Source of the DNA: Symsagittifera roscoffensis
Lineage: Eukaryota > Xenacoelomorpha > Acoela > Convolutidae
Direction of reading: 5' to 3'
NCBI RefSeq assembly: GCF_963678635.1
Contig: NC_087062.1
Span: 19,147,789 to 19,211,788 of the forward strand
Length of the DNA: 64,000 nt
The position numbers and the translations under genes were made by a program. Shown here piece by piece: positions 44,563 to 55,590 of this stretch (its first letter is position 1; every line of letters starts with the position of its first letter). The notes beneath the pieces are model-generated. The model was not told where the DNA came from. It worked only from the letters and a program-made list of their open reading frames with translations, and did no database searches.

Positions 44563-45096
44563 CTATGGCGCAGTGAGCAGATTCTAGCTTACGGGGATTC
44601 CGTGTTTTGACCAAATCAAAGTGTAGAGACCTCCTCACACAAAGAATTAAATGGATCCATCAATTTCAATTAGCAATATCATCAAAGGAAAAATCTAAAT
44701 AACGATAGCTTGAAAAAACCATTGATGGCGCAGACAAAAAGACTTATGCTGAAAGGATCACAAAAACAAAAAAAAAACAAGCGAGGAAGGCACGGGTGGC
44801 CGAAAATAGGAATCGTATGCGAATTTACTAGAACGCAAGGCAGAAAAAAATCTCGTAATAAAAAAGAAAAATCCCAGAAAAAATGAAGCAGATAAAAAGG
44901 CCTGATAAATTTTAACTCAGCCTTGTATAGTGAAGGCCAAAGAGTTTTGCCCCAGAAACACGATCAATTAAAGGTAATGAAAATTTATTAGGAGGCACTT
45001 TCAAAGCATTATAAAACGCATTCGATAAACTAGCAAATATCCTTTTCGAACGATATCGTTGCTGCTGCAACAACAACAAAAACATCGGACAACTTA

Positions 45097-45530
45097 CAAG
45101 TATATTGCAGTTTTGCAGACAATACCAACAAAATTATAGGAAAAAAATAAATCAAGTGCGACCCAATGGATGGATAAATAAAAAAGACGCCAATTTTTTT
45201 TAACTTCGAGCCACGTGAGAAACATTCTGGGAAACGGCATATTAGTGACAATGGGGAAAGATACTACAAGAGACAATGCCTATAACTGATTAACAATGGG
45301 TCTCCTCAAAGCTCATGTAAGTCCAATATACATTCAAGCACAATTGTATGTTTGTATAAAACTTTCAAAAATCTATACTCGAGAATCGGTAAAACTCCAT
45401 CAGACAAAAATTGGAGAAACTCTTTTAGATCTGCTGGATGATGCAAATAAAGATTTGAAAAGAATGGAAAAAGGAGAGACTATCAAATTCCTAGAGGTGA
45501 CAAAAAGTTCAATTAACCCAATCGTATGAC
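45097..45530 (+). repeat. Internal duplicate of the decayed element, copy 1
   Basis: The run from AGTATATTGCAGTTTTGCAG through ATGGGTCTCCTCAAAGCTCA and AATGGAAAAAGGAGA recurs at 46,871-47,310 with substitutions and small deletions. It includes a 77-codon frame I cannot assign, possibly gag. Confidence 0.8.
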
Positions 45531-45612
45531 CAGAAAAAAACATATTTTAATACCGGCATTAGTTTCTTAATTTTTAAATGATCAGACTTTGTTACGCAAT
45601 ATTGACCATAGT

Positions 45613-45994
45613 AACGCATTCAACCAACTGAAAATATGCAGTAAACCAAGCAATCTTTAGCCTAGCTGGGGGCGAAACAATTGGCACTGTATCATTTAGT
45701 AACCATTTTTTTATGGTCTGGGCGATATACCCAATTAGTTTCAATGTGACGTGGACTCGCTTTCAAAACACATAACACTTACTAGCTGAAACCTTGATGA
45801 TGAAACGCATTCAACCAACTGAAAATATGCAATAAACCAAGCAATCTTTAGCCTAGCTGGGGGCGAAACAATTGGCACTGTATCATTTAGTAACCATTTT
45901 TTATGGTCTGGGCGATACACCCAATTAGTTTCAATGTGACGTGGACTCGCTTTCAAAACACATAACACTTACTAGCTGAAACCTTGATGATGTT
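45613..45994 (+). repeat. 191-bp tandem duplication
   Basis: Units start at 45613 and 45804 with AACGCATTCAACCAACTG and are almost identical. A third, partial and more diverged copy begins near 47,430, attached to the second copy of the larger internal duplicate. Confidence 0.93.
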
Positions 45995-46016
45995 ATGCCC
46001 TCAAAAGGAGCGTTAG

Positions 46017-46310
46017 ATGAACTTAAATCGATTTCAACAAAAAATTTCCTTAAATGCTGGACGAAAAAATATGGCATTGAAAGAGGAGAAAAGCGCAATT
46101 TTCCCGAATAAAGTTTCTTGGTTGGGATTAAAAATTTCAGAAAAGGTATTAAGACCATTTCTTGGAAAACAATCCAAACCCGAAAAACTTTCAGAACTTC
46201 GTTCATTTTTCGGTTCAGCAAGCCAATGTTTGAAGTTTGTTACTATTTTTAAAACCTCATTTTCTCTGCTACGATTGCTTTTGAGCAAAATTGGAATTTC
46301 AATAGCGACA
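46017..46310 (+). pseudogene. RT thumb/connection fragment of the Mag-like element
   Basis: The frame from 46017 contains VSWLGLKISEKVLRPF, then ELRSFFGSASQCLKFV and FSLLRLLLSK, the block that follows the YxDD motif in Ty3/gypsy reverse transcriptases. The palm with the catalytic residues is absent. It lies upstream of the Gag knuckles, the reverse of normal order. Confidence 0.85.
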
Positions 46311-46399
46311 ATTACTAAAACCAACGGAAATATATTTGAATACTACCGAAGTAAAAAGAAGAAAGAAGGAAAACAAGAACCCATTCTGAACATACAAAA

Positions 46400-46670
46400 A
46401 CCAAACTGTATGAAATGTCGAAACGCCCATATCGAAGGCCATCTCAAAGTGTGTCCAGCGAAATAAATCCTATGTAATATGTTTAATAACAAAAAACACT
46501 TAGGTAAGATATGTAAATCAAGCGCCAAGAAACCGGCTGTATATAAAGTAGAAGAGGTTATAAATACTCAGAGTTGTCAATATAACCTATCGGAACCTAT
46601 TATTATGGAAGAAAAAATCTGTGGAGTGATGAACGCTTGGTCAGTGGAGAAGGCAAAGACGACAACTTTT
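46400..46670 (+). pseudogene. Gag nucleocapsid zinc knuckles and protease N-side
   Basis: CMKCRNAHIEGHLKVCPAK, then a stop, then CNMFNNKKHLGKICKSS, the paired-knuckle pattern of Mag-type Gag; in the second knuckle a Cys has become Phe. It continues into VYKVEEV, the usual start of the protease region. One stop separates the two knuckles. Confidence 0.75.
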
Positions 46671-46870
46671 TGAACCTTAAAGTTGAAACCATATACGACT
46701 GCAACGGCTTAGAAGCGAAAAAGTTAACAACTCGAATTAGGATGCGACACAATTGTAAATATGAACACTCCAGTGGAATCGACAAGCCCTCTTATCTTTT
46801 CAAATTAAAGTAATTCACGGAGCAAAACTGACAAATTTTTTGCTTTCACCTTTCGACAAGAAGTCACGAA

Positions 46871-47310
46871 CAGTATATTGCAGTTTTGCAGACGATACCA
46901 ACAAAATTATAGGAAAAGAATAAATCAGTGCGACCCAATGGATGGATAATTAAAAAAGACGTGAGAAACAATCTGGGAAACGGCATATTAGTGACGATGT
47001 GGAAAAAAACTACACAAAGACAATGCCTATAACTGATTAACAATGGGTCTCCTCAAAGCTCATGTAAGTCTAATGTACATTCAAACACAATTGTAAGTTC
47101 GTATAATACTTTCAAAAATCTACACACGCGAATTGGTAAACCTCCATCGGTTTAATTTGCTGAATGATGCAAATAAGGAATTGAAAAGAATGGAAAAAGG
47201 AGACACTATCAATTTTCTAAAGGTGACAAAGACTATTCAATTACCCCAATCGTATGACCAGAAAAAAAATGTTTTAATCAAACCGGCATTATTTTCTTAA
47301 TTTTCAAATG
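46871..47310 (+). repeat. Internal duplicate of the decayed element, copy 2
   Basis: Partner of 45,097-45,530 in direct orientation, with several small deletions that abolish the reading frame found in copy 1. Confidence 0.8.
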
Positions 47311-47879
47311 ATCAGATTTTTAAAAGCAAATACCAAATGCTGAATACTCAAACTAGTACACAATATAGCACTTCAACTTCGAAACAAACAAATTGGAGAT
47401 ACTTGAATCAGCAATCTTGACCATAGGAACGCATTCAACCAACTGAAATTATGCATTAAGCCAAACAATCTTTAAACTAGCTGGGGGCGAAACAATTGGC
47501 ACTGTTTAATTTTGTCACCAGTTTTTAAAAAGAAGGAAGGAAAAGGTACACATTTCCATTATCGAATCTCCGAAGGATGTAAAAAGAGTTAATTAGATAC
47601 ATCTTGTAGACAAGTCAAACATTTCTCTCAAGCATCTGCGTCGCTTTGGTTCTGTCAAAATTCACTTTGAATTTTAGCATCTTATTACGCTCCAGTAAAA
47701 TTAAATAAAAAAGAAGGAATTTCTATTAAGTTCGTTGACAATTAAATGTCACAAACTCATCAAAAACTAGCTAATAATTTGAACATCAAATCCAATTTAA
47801 AGTTGCCATTCTTGCCTATTGGATTTACTGGGCATTGTTCAGAAAAATCAACTTGATAACAAACATTTAGACATTCTAA

Positions 47880-48460
47880 CGGGACTTGCACATCAAAGAT
47901 GGATTGCTGCTTAAGGACAACCAACTGGTGGCCCTCACAAGCCCTACGATTCTTATTCCTGGCCTTTCTTTACGGAACATATCCGAAGCAACTCAGATTG
48001 AAAGCGTTAGCAGAACGCATCTGGTGGCCACATATCTACAGACGAAATTACTATCAAAAAGAAAATAGTCAGAATGCATCAAAACGGGTAAGAACCTAGA
48101 AGTACTTTTGGTAGCATCAAAACATACAGAAACTGTCATAAAATACAGTAGCTAAGGAAGAAATAGATTTGGTTTTCGCGGGCTTAGTGGACAATTTTTG
48201 GGGAGCCAACAAGCATCTTGTTTTGTATTGATTGTTTATCCTTCCCCGAAGAGTTACAGTCATTTGTAAATTTCTTGATACACTACTGTCATCTACATGG
48301 ATTCTCAAAGTCAATCAGAATGGGCCATGGGTCGTTTTTATTTCGAACGACTTTAGAAACTTTTGCGAGACGAACAACCTTAACCTAATTTTATGTACAT
48401 TGGGGGATGATAGATCCAATGGAATGGTTAAAAAATTCTTATACACAGTTAAAACTTAAC
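47880..48460 (+). pseudogene. Integrase remnant of the Mag-like element
   Basis: Frameshifted pieces: KDGLLLKDNQLV, then LKALAERIWWPHIYR (zinc-finger side), and later NGPWVVFISNDFRNFCETN and SNGMVKKFLYTVK (the second and third catalytic blocks). The Asp before NGP and the Glu before the RF/KF block are both replaced, so the active site is dead. Confidence 0.85.
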
Positions 48461-48626
48461 TCCCGGCAATGTTTTTTATGAAGCTAAAACTGCCTTTATA
48501 CGCAGCAACTGATAAAATAATTTGGAATTTTATATTAACGAAAAAACCGTCAATTAGATGCACACTTTACTTGACCAGCCATCACTTTTGAAAAAAACCT
48601 AGTTTCACACTCAATTGATTTAGGCT

Positions 48627-48718
48627 AGAGAACTGGTTACGCAATAAAACGATAAACACAACAAAAACGTTTGAGTTTTTGTTGTGTTAACCGTACTCTA
48701 TTGCGTAACTAATTCTCT
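48627..48718. repeat. 92-bp hairpin insertion
   Basis: AGAGAACTGGTTACGCAATA is mirrored by TATTGCGTAACTAATTCTCT, and AACACAACAAAAAC by its exact complement around a GTTTGAG-type loop. It sits inside the decayed element downstream of the integrase remnant and looks like a hairpin MITE. No TSD resolved. Confidence 0.75.
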
Positions 48719-50284
48719 AAAAAGAAAGGCTAAGAGAGTGACTCAAAGGACAGAGCAAATAATGTCAAGCCGAGCGACCTATCTAACACTTTCTAATGAG
48801 GAGGTACCTAATTTAAAAATTTGTTAATCGGAAGAAAGATCTAACTTATTTAGGACTATTAAAAGGGAAAGTTTCAATTCATCAGAACACACGGAAACAT
48901 GTGACAACGGACATACCCTTAAGAAGTCAGACCTTACCTTCAGAGAAAAGAGCACGTTTGCTCCAAACAACTTCGAAAGTAAAACCGGTCCAGGGTCAAA
49001 TATTTCCAATTTAGCAGGTAAAAGTAAAATAAATTATCCCACAGAGACTTGATTCAGGACTAGCAGAGCCTTCGACAAGATTAACCGAACGGAAAACGTC
49101 AGCAAGAAGCCAAGCTTCAGATGGAGGTTATCTTAACAATCCATTGGATACGACGTCATATTTAATCTTTAACCATTTTCTACAAAATCTTAAATCTTTT
49201 ATACAATCCACTAAATGTGATAAGGAAAAAGCGTATTTCTGATTATCAGTCTATCATATCTGAAAGCTATTTAGATTCAAGCCTTTCAACATCACTTGAA
49301 AAGCTGACAACCAGTGACTCCCAAAAAAGGCACAGCGGCGGATCCAATCTCAGTAAACAGTGCACCAGAGAAACATCCAACCACATACCACCTCAGAAAG
49401 ACCGCGAAGAAATGTAGACCTCTTTAGGAGAGGGGCGATTTGTAGACAAAATGTCAAAAGCGGACAGTCATCATGAATTTGAAAAAAGTACCGGAACTAC
49501 CAGTGGTCGAAATTATCCAAAAGAGTGACCCCTAAGAAACAACCACTTGGTGTCTTTACAATCAATTACATTCGACCAAACCATTACGCAAAAGCTTTAT
49601 CGCGGATACAACAGAAACTGCGACGACTTTAGGTTCTTAATCAAACCCGGCAGGCCCGTGGGAAGTTCGAGAGAAAAACTCAGAGGCCAAACAAATTAAT
49701 GCGGTCATAGAAGAACTGAAAGACATTTCCTCAATTCTAGACACCGAAACAAGAACAGCGACCAATTTACATCATAAGGTCTTCAACAAAGATTGAAGTT
49801 TGCTTATAACTTTTCAATTTAATGCTTTCTTTTCAGTCGTTTTAACAACATTTTACCCTTTGGGAAATAGAAACTTCATTTTATATTAATCCACATTAGT
49901 TCTAATTAGACTACAAAAATAAATTTTACCACGCAAATTCTCAATTCAATTTTAATATTATAGAGCTATTTTCATTTTTGAAGACAAACCTGCAGATAAC
50001 TGTTCGATCTATATGAAGCTTGTAAATAAATCTTTGTGAATTAAACTTCTACTCTGGTACATACTCTCTCAATTATTTCCTTGGTGCTATTTGCAATTGA
50101 GATCCTTTTGTTTCAAACTTCTGTTGCACATGTGCATGAGTGTTATAAAGACTACCCGCCAGTTATTTAGATGTAAAGTTTTTCCTGCCTTGGGGATTGT
50201 TGTGAGTTCGCAAGTTCAGTTATTAGTTTTCAAATTTTTAATAAATTAGATATCTGCTAATGACATACATGTTTAATTACGCAC
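48719..50284 (+). other. 3' part of the decayed element
   Basis: Contains scraps of open frame (49,217-49,417 and the region near 49,600-49,700) consistent with the tail of pol, and AGGAGAGGGG near 49,430, a possible polypurine tract. No complete domain. Confidence 0.4.
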
Positions 50285-50430
50285 CTGCGTATTTGAAGTC
50301 CAGTGGAACTCGCGGCACTTGTCTAAGTCAATAGCAAAGAAACAGTTTGAGTGCAAACTTATTCATATTTTCTTAAAACTTAGTTCTTTTTTGTACAGAC
50401 TAGTGTTATCTACTCATTGTATAACGAAGC
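50285..50430 (+). repeat. Candidate 3' LTR remnant
   Basis: Diverged partner of 44,415-44,562; the alignment is readable by eye but with many mismatches. Confidence 0.55.
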
Positions 50431-51650
50431 CATTATGAATTGATTAAAATTCGCTTTCCCAAGTTCAATGCACTATTGTCAATGTTCAAAACAGAGTCCT
50501 GTAAAAATCGGTAAAGGTTGAATCGCATCTGATAACGTGATTTAAAGCTTTGCAGCTATGACCTTTTAGACATGGTTAGTTTCTCGCAGTTTCAAGAGAC
50601 TTAAGCTAAAAAAAAAAGTCAGTCGCTTTGCATTTCGTGAACAGTTTATGACCACATAAAAATTGAACAAAAAATTTAGGACTAAGGTTGAAAACGTGAA
50701 TATGAGGTACTCCACCGAGCATACCTGTGTTGAGCATACCTTGTTTGACTGAATTGATCAGTCTGAGAACGGAGTTTCAAGCGGGAAAAATTCTAGTAGC
50801 TCCTGCAATATTTCGCTGATCGCAAATTTTAAAAAAGTGATAGCTGCTTTCTTTACAAGATGAAGCAAATATTTTCTTCCATGCATTTTTTTCCTGCCAA
50901 GTTTACGTTTGGAATTCTTTTAGGGATCCATATGTTATACTTGTGCAGAAAGCGGTAGATGAATCTCAATGTAATTAATCATGACGCCAATTTTGACACA
51001 ACCTTGCTGAATCAGTTACCTAAATCTGGTTTCTTGACTCATTTAAAATCATGAAAATGTTTTTCTGGTAGCTACCTTCACCTATACGCTATCAAACCAG
51101 TTTAAATAGCTCCAGCTATTACAACCGACTGAGCGTGCTTCTATAACAGTTGCAAACTCAAGAAAACCACCAACGATATTCATTTCTAATGAAAACCATT
51201 AAAAATACCAGAAACAACAATACTCATAAATTGAATCAACTTATGCGCAGAACAGTCTTCGCAGTATTCTAGCATCAGTGTGGTAGCATTCGTTGTGCCG
51301 ACAGGCTAAGATTGTTTTTATGACCGTGGTTAACAAGAATATCAACAGCGTCAAAAAAACCAACTAATTTTTACGTTCAATTACTTTCTAAATGCTATAC
51401 TCTCTCCAATTCAATCAAACTTGTAAAATGTAAATTAAGCAATTACCATTCTAATACTATTATTTACATATTTACAAGATATAATATCAGACTTCAACTA
51501 TGGACAATAACGTCTAAAATTTTGATAAGAGATATTGGCAGAAAAAAGTTCAACTTTAATCCACGGTATAAAATAAAGATAGATTGACATTCAAAGACAG
51601 AACATCAAAGGAAGTTTTTAGTTCAAACTTTGACTGGATGATCTGGCTTG
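50431..51650. other. No gene recognised; 3' flank of PPP4R4
   Basis: AT-rich spacer. On the minus strand it is the sequence downstream of the PPP4R4 stop codon. No repeats or motifs seen. Confidence 0.4.
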
Positions 51651-51653
51651 TGT

Positions 51654-54194
51654 TTATTTTTTGGCACTGGCCTTTGAAGTTGCCGTCTTCTTCTGGACTG
51701 TTTCGGAGGGAAGATTAACTGGCATAGATGCCCTCCTCAAGTCATGCGCTCCATTTTGTTTCTTTTCTGCGTGATCGTTCTTTGCCATCGGCGAGAACGT
51801 TCCACTACTTGAATGAGTCCTAAAGGATCCCTTCTTGGTAGCCGGAGAGTTGTGGCCGTTTCCACTTTTGCTCCCGTTCAAATGAGACACAGGGCTTTTT
51901 ATCGACGGAGAGAGGGGAGAGGCTGATCCTCCATGCAGAGATCCATTACTGTGCGAAGTTGGCGATGTTGTCGAGTTTTTCGTATTCTTGTTTCCGTTGA
52001 AATCAGATGGTACTTTAGGTTTTGATGTAGTTAGTAGAGGGCTGGTTTTTGGCAGCGATTTCCTCCGTCTCTGTTTGTGGTGCATCTCGATCGATCTCTC
52101 TTCATCTTCCTTTGTTTGATCAATGACATCTTCTTCGTTTCTTGGCACGTGGTCCAACGCAGTTTCCACTATAGTCTCCTGCTGGTCGCATAGCTGCAGG
52201 TAGTGTCTGATGGTCGACGTCACAGTACTTGATTGTCTGTTCTGGTAGTCTTGGTTGATGAGGTTGCGAACTGCCGATTCTAGCCTTCGCAACAGGTTGC
52301 TATCAACTGGCAGTCTTAACATGGACTTGATATGGGGAAGAAATTTGCTAAGTGCTAATCTAACATCTACTACTTTGTCTGTTGAAAGATTAATCACATG
52401 CTCAAAGAGGTTCTCTTTGAAGAACTTGCGGGAGAAATTTTTGGAAAAGCACCGACAGAGCTCGACGAAGATGAGTCGTTGAGCAGATGATTGGGAGGCA
52501 GACAGATTCGTGATCAAGTTTGAGACCATCTCAGTTCTCTGGTCGAATTTCCTGTTGGACCTTACAAGCCAAGCGAGTGTTTCACAAGCGGCCTCTTTTA
52601 TAGGTCTCGCAGCATGCGACGCCACTACTTCATTCACAAGTGGGTAGATCTTCCTGTAAGTGATTTCATCTGTGAAGCAATTTGGAATTGAGCAAAAATG
52701 TCGGATGATGTTAGCCGTGGCTCTCCAGTCATGACTCACTCGTAGAGCTTCGTAACAATCGATTATGGCCTCAGCGATTTTCTCTTGCATGCTCTTCCGA
52801 GTTACATCGCTGATAGATGAATCGTACATGTAGATAATAATTATATCCAAGTGTTTCGTAACTGCGCTTTTGATTTCAACGTTATCATCGCTCAGAAGCT
52901 GGTACAGAGTGTTCTCTAAAACAACGGACCTTGGCGACATATATTTAACCACTTCGTGAAAGCCGACGGCAAGCGTTCTGCGCACGGGTACCGCAGGATC
53001 GGTAGCCAAACTAGTTAAAGACCTCTCCAACTGTGTAGAGAAATCATTGGTACCACAGAATCGCAATATTGCGGGGAAATTGAAAGCAGCATACTGACGA
53101 CAATCGACATTCATGTCACTTTCCTGTGTTTTGTTCGAAGGCATGAAATGGGTGGAATCTCGGCGATACTTTTCAGTTTTGGATCCTGATCCACTGTCTG
53201 TGAGGCCGTTAGTGCTGAGTTTGCGGAAGAAACTGAGGTAATAGTTTTTCTGGTCTTCGGTTAAGTGGGAGCCAAGATGATAGCACAAAGCTCCAAAAAC
53301 ACGTGAAACTTCCACTATGTTTGGATCATGTTTAAGCGAAGTGGACTCTATGTATCTGTCCACGGTTGGCAAAACGGTCGACAAAATGCTTTCCTCGTCA
53401 AGATAGGGAACAAAGTCAACCAGAGTGGCTAGTGCTTTGAATTTGACTATTTTCTCTTCATCATTGGTCAATTCAATCAACTCTGGAAGCAGTATGTTCA
53501 CCGTGGTCTTCGAATCTACCGAGGCTACAATTGGAACCAGACTTACACCCATGTTCCAGCGCACTTCGTACTCGATGTCTTGGCAAAGATGTTTGATAAT
53601 GGGAACCAAGTCCTGCATGATTAGCGAGGTCTCGTAGTGCTCGGCCATTTTGCTGACGAGACGACAAGAAAAGGTCCTGGTTTGCACGGTCTGCCGCAGG
53701 TCGCTGTTTCTGCGAACAATGGGAAGGATGTCGCTTTTAAGAACTTCTTTGGGCAGAAATGGTAGCACTTCCAATAAACAATTGTTCCACGCTTGGGAAA
53801 TTGTCGAGTTCCTTGATTGAAGACCTTGAATCACAGTTGGGAAAACGAGCTTCAAAAATAGATGTTCACTGACCACACTTTCTCGCAGCAGCTGTGGTAA
53901 TTGCTCGGCCATTAATAAGTGATAGTCTTCTCCGGAAGACCCAACAAAACGGCAAAGCTCTTTCAACACCCCTTCTTTCTCCTTGGGTTCACAGTGACTG
54001 AGCAGATTGGGGGCACTGCTGAGAGCACTTTGCTTCTGAATCTCTTCGCCCTTCGAGAGGATGTGAACAAACCTGTTCACAGGGTCCAGACTCTCATCGA
54101 CCACATACTTCTGGATTTCTTCTTCAGTTTTTAGCTGACGAACTGCCGGCTCGTAAGTGTCTTCCAGGTCAAATCCGAAATCCATACTTAACAT
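51654..54194 (-). CDS. PPP4R4: Protein phosphatase 4 regulatory subunit 4 (HEAT-repeat scaffold)
   Basis: 846 residues in one uninterrupted frame; the vertebrate family member is of similar length (about 870). PPP4R4 is a putative regulatory subunit of the cytoplasmic Ser/Thr phosphatase PP4 catalytic subunit. Family marks are VRQLKTEEEIQKYVVDESL near the N-terminus, LPKEVLKSDILPIVRR, LCQDIEYEVRWNM, PELIELTNDEE, AAFNFPAI and LALSKFLPHIKS, spread over about 15 helical HEAT-like repeats (residues 40-690). The last 140 residues are a disordered Ser/Pro/Lys tail with HHKQRRRKSLPK and a basophilic-kinase-like RRASMP site. Two in-frame ATGs open the ORF; the second (54185, AGTATGG context, giving MDFGFDLED) is the better start. 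The absence of introns is notable. AATAAA overlaps the stop codon. Confidence 0.93.
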   Translation of the reverse strand: MLSMDFGFDLEDTYEPAVRQLKTEEEIQKYVVDESLDPVNRFVHILSKGEEIQKQSALSSAPNLLSHCEPKEKEGVLKELCRFVGSSGEDYHLLMAEQLPQLLRESVVSEHLFLKLVFPTVIQGLQSRNSTISQAWNNCLLEVLPFLPKEVLKSDILPIVRRNSDLRQTVQTRTFSCRLVSKMAEHYETSLIMQDLVPIIKHLCQDIEYEVRWNMGVSLVPIVASVDSKTTVNILLPELIELTNDEEKIVKFKALATLVDFVPYLDEESILSTVLPTVDRYIESTSLKHDPNIVEVSRVFGALCYHLGSHLTEDQKNYYLSFFRKLSTNGLTDSGSGSKTEKYRRDSTHFMPSNKTQESDMNVDCRQYAAFNFPAILRFCGTNDFSTQLERSLTSLATDPAVPVRRTLAVGFHEVVKYMSPRSVVLENTLYQLLSDDNVEIKSAVTKHLDIIIIYMYDSSISDVTRKSMQEKIAEAIIDCYEALRVSHDWRATANIIRHFCSIPNCFTDEITYRKIYPLVNEVVASHAARPIKEAACETLAWLVRSNRKFDQRTEMVSNLITNLSASQSSAQRLIFVELCRCFSKNFSRKFFKENLFEHVINLSTDKVVDVRLALSKFLPHIKSMLRLPVDSNLLRRLESAVRNLINQDYQNRQSSTVTSTIRHYLQLCDQQETIVETALDHVPRNEEDVIDQTKEDEERSIEMHHKQRRRKSLPKTSPLLTTSKPKVPSDFNGNKNTKNSTTSPTSHSNGSLHGGSASPLSPSIKSPVSHLNGSKSGNGHNSPATKKGSFRTHSSSGTFSPMAKNDHAEKKQNGAHDLRRASMPVNLPSETVQKKTATSKASAKK

Positions 54195-54426
54195 TTACCC
54201 AATTCGTCCAAAATAACTAAATTCGTCCAAAACTACTCAGCTCTAATACAAATTACACATAACGCGCTACAGGCATATGCAGCCAGAATACAAATTACAC
54301 ATAACGCGCTACAGGCATATGCAGCCAGCTGTTAACGAACAGATGTTGGGGCAAACTTGCAGACCAGCGAGACACATGCAAAGTAATCATTTGGCGCCAA
54401 TTGTCAGAATCATCAGAAAAGCTGCA
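54195..54426 (-). promoter_or_regulatory. PPP4R4 upstream region with E2F-like palindrome
   Basis: The region between PPP4R4 and the next open stretch holds a 42-bp tandem duplication (54245-54328) and the palindrome TTTGGCGCCAA at 54389-54399. A second TTTGGCGCC lies at 54490-54498. These match the TTTSGCGC core bound by E2F/DP factors. Promoter function is inferred from position only. Confidence 0.3.
54245..54328. repeat. 42-bp tandem duplication
   Basis: AATACAAATTACACATAACG through GGCATATGCAGCCAG occurs twice, at 54245 and 54287, without visible differences. Confidence 0.95.
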
Positions 54427-54660
54427 TTAAGTGCAATGTAACACGAGATTTGAATTGGAACGTAATTTGTTCTCTTTAGATGTGGCAAATTTGGCGCCTA
54501 AATTATACCAGCGTAATAAGTGTTCTTTGGTTTGTTCTGAGTCGTAGTAATTTGATTTTGGGCTCTTCAGTGACAGATTTTCAGAGACGCTCTCATTCAT
54601 CAGCAGCTTGGAGTCGTCCAAATCGAATATAGATTGAGAGCAAGTCAAGATTCAAACAAG
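54427..54660 (-). CDS. Unrecognised small open frame upstream of PPP4R4
   Basis: About 73 codons open with balanced, coding-like composition (DLDDSKLLMNESVSENLSL, then HLLRWYNLGAKFATSKENK). The first in-frame ATG is internal (at LLM). It could be an independent micro-gene, an upstream exon or UTR of PPP4R4, or chance. No family recognised. Confidence 0.3.
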
Positions 54661-54795
54661 CTGTGAGCTCAGCAAGCATGGCTTAGTATACAGAACAATT
54701 CGAAGAGTTAAATAGTACTTTTACATAGTGGTACAAACAAATAAAATGACTTTTTAAAACTGTTTAGAGAAGAACGAATTTACAATGTATTTTTA

Positions 54796-54864
54796 TTACC
54801 ATCTGTCCAATAGCTGGAAAACAGCTTCTACGTGTTCAGGTGGCGTGTTCAGCTTCTGCCATCG
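54796..54864 (-). CDS. Candidate terminal exon of an unidentified gene
   Basis: Encodes RWQKLNTPPEHVEAVFQLL followed by DRW and a stop: 23 codons of convincing protein-like sequence preceded by a strong pyrimidine-rich acceptor (TTTTGTGCTTTCAG, with a second AG five bases further in at GTGAG). Using that second AG gives phase 0, matching the donor of the exon at 60573-60692. The stop codon overlaps AATAAA (GGTAATAAAA). Protein family unknown. Confidence 0.5.
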   Translation of the reverse strand, partial: RWQKLNTPPEHVEAVFQLLDRW

Positions 54865-55590
54865 CTCACCTGAAAGCACAAAATATACTGCAAGATATGC
54901 AAAGAGCTCATCAAATTACAAGCCAGCTAAACTAAACAAAACTAAACAAATAGCAAACCACATTTTGATCGAAACAACATTTTAATACTCTCAATGCTGC
55001 ATATGAGCAAAAGTTTTTGTGCAAATATATTCGATGTAATTATAATCTGGTCGTATAAACTAAGCCAAAACATATTTTGTTAAAATATCAATGACCGCCT
55101 CCGCGATTTATTCAAAAAATCGTCCAATAAATGAAGAGTGTTGTCGAGTGCCCGCTAGGCTAAACTATTCGTAAATGATTCTGGAGACTTGGCTATGCTT
55201 TTGTGAAATAATTCTTTAGAAGTTCGAGTAAAGTTAGCCACGCAAAACAAAAGTCATCATCGAAGTTAAACAAACTGAAGTTATCATCGAAGCTAATCAA
55301 TTTTTTGTTCACTACAAAATAAAAATGAAGTGGTAGGTTCTGGAGTTTTCATGGCTTGTATGAACTTCGAAAACAAATGATGATGACTTCTAGGCTGGCC
55401 AAAATAAGCGTAAATCTTGAGTGCTCGCTCGCCCGAAGCACCAATTGTTAAATTTTCATGAACATTTTCAAACATTAATTTATGATACAACATAAGCCAA
55501 CGCTGAGTCTTTTTCTGGGCAGTAAGGAGTGCCTTGAATCAAAACAAAAGAAAAGTTTTTAGTATAATTGCATACCCGATTCTCTCTTAG

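Larger units (their letters stand above)
44415..50430 (+). mobile_element. Decayed, rearranged Mag-like Ty3/gypsy element
   Basis: Diverged direct repeats about 150 bp long at 44,415-44,562 and 50,285-50,430 (GAAGTCCAGTG, then AAAGAAACA, then AGTGTT) look like LTR remnants. TGGCGCAGTGAGCAG immediately follows the left one and fits a primer-binding site of the tRNA-Ser type used by Mag-related elements. Internally I can read an RT thumb segment, Gag zinc knuckles and integrase blocks, but their order is scrambled and every frame is broken. Outer limits are approximate. Non-functional. Confidence 0.75.

Noticed and set aside
48232-48459. A functional integrase
   Set aside because: Two catalytic acidic residues are replaced and frames are broken.
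52255-53667. ORFs opposite or out of frame within PPP4R4
   Set aside because: They are shadows of the strongly coding PPP4R4 frame.
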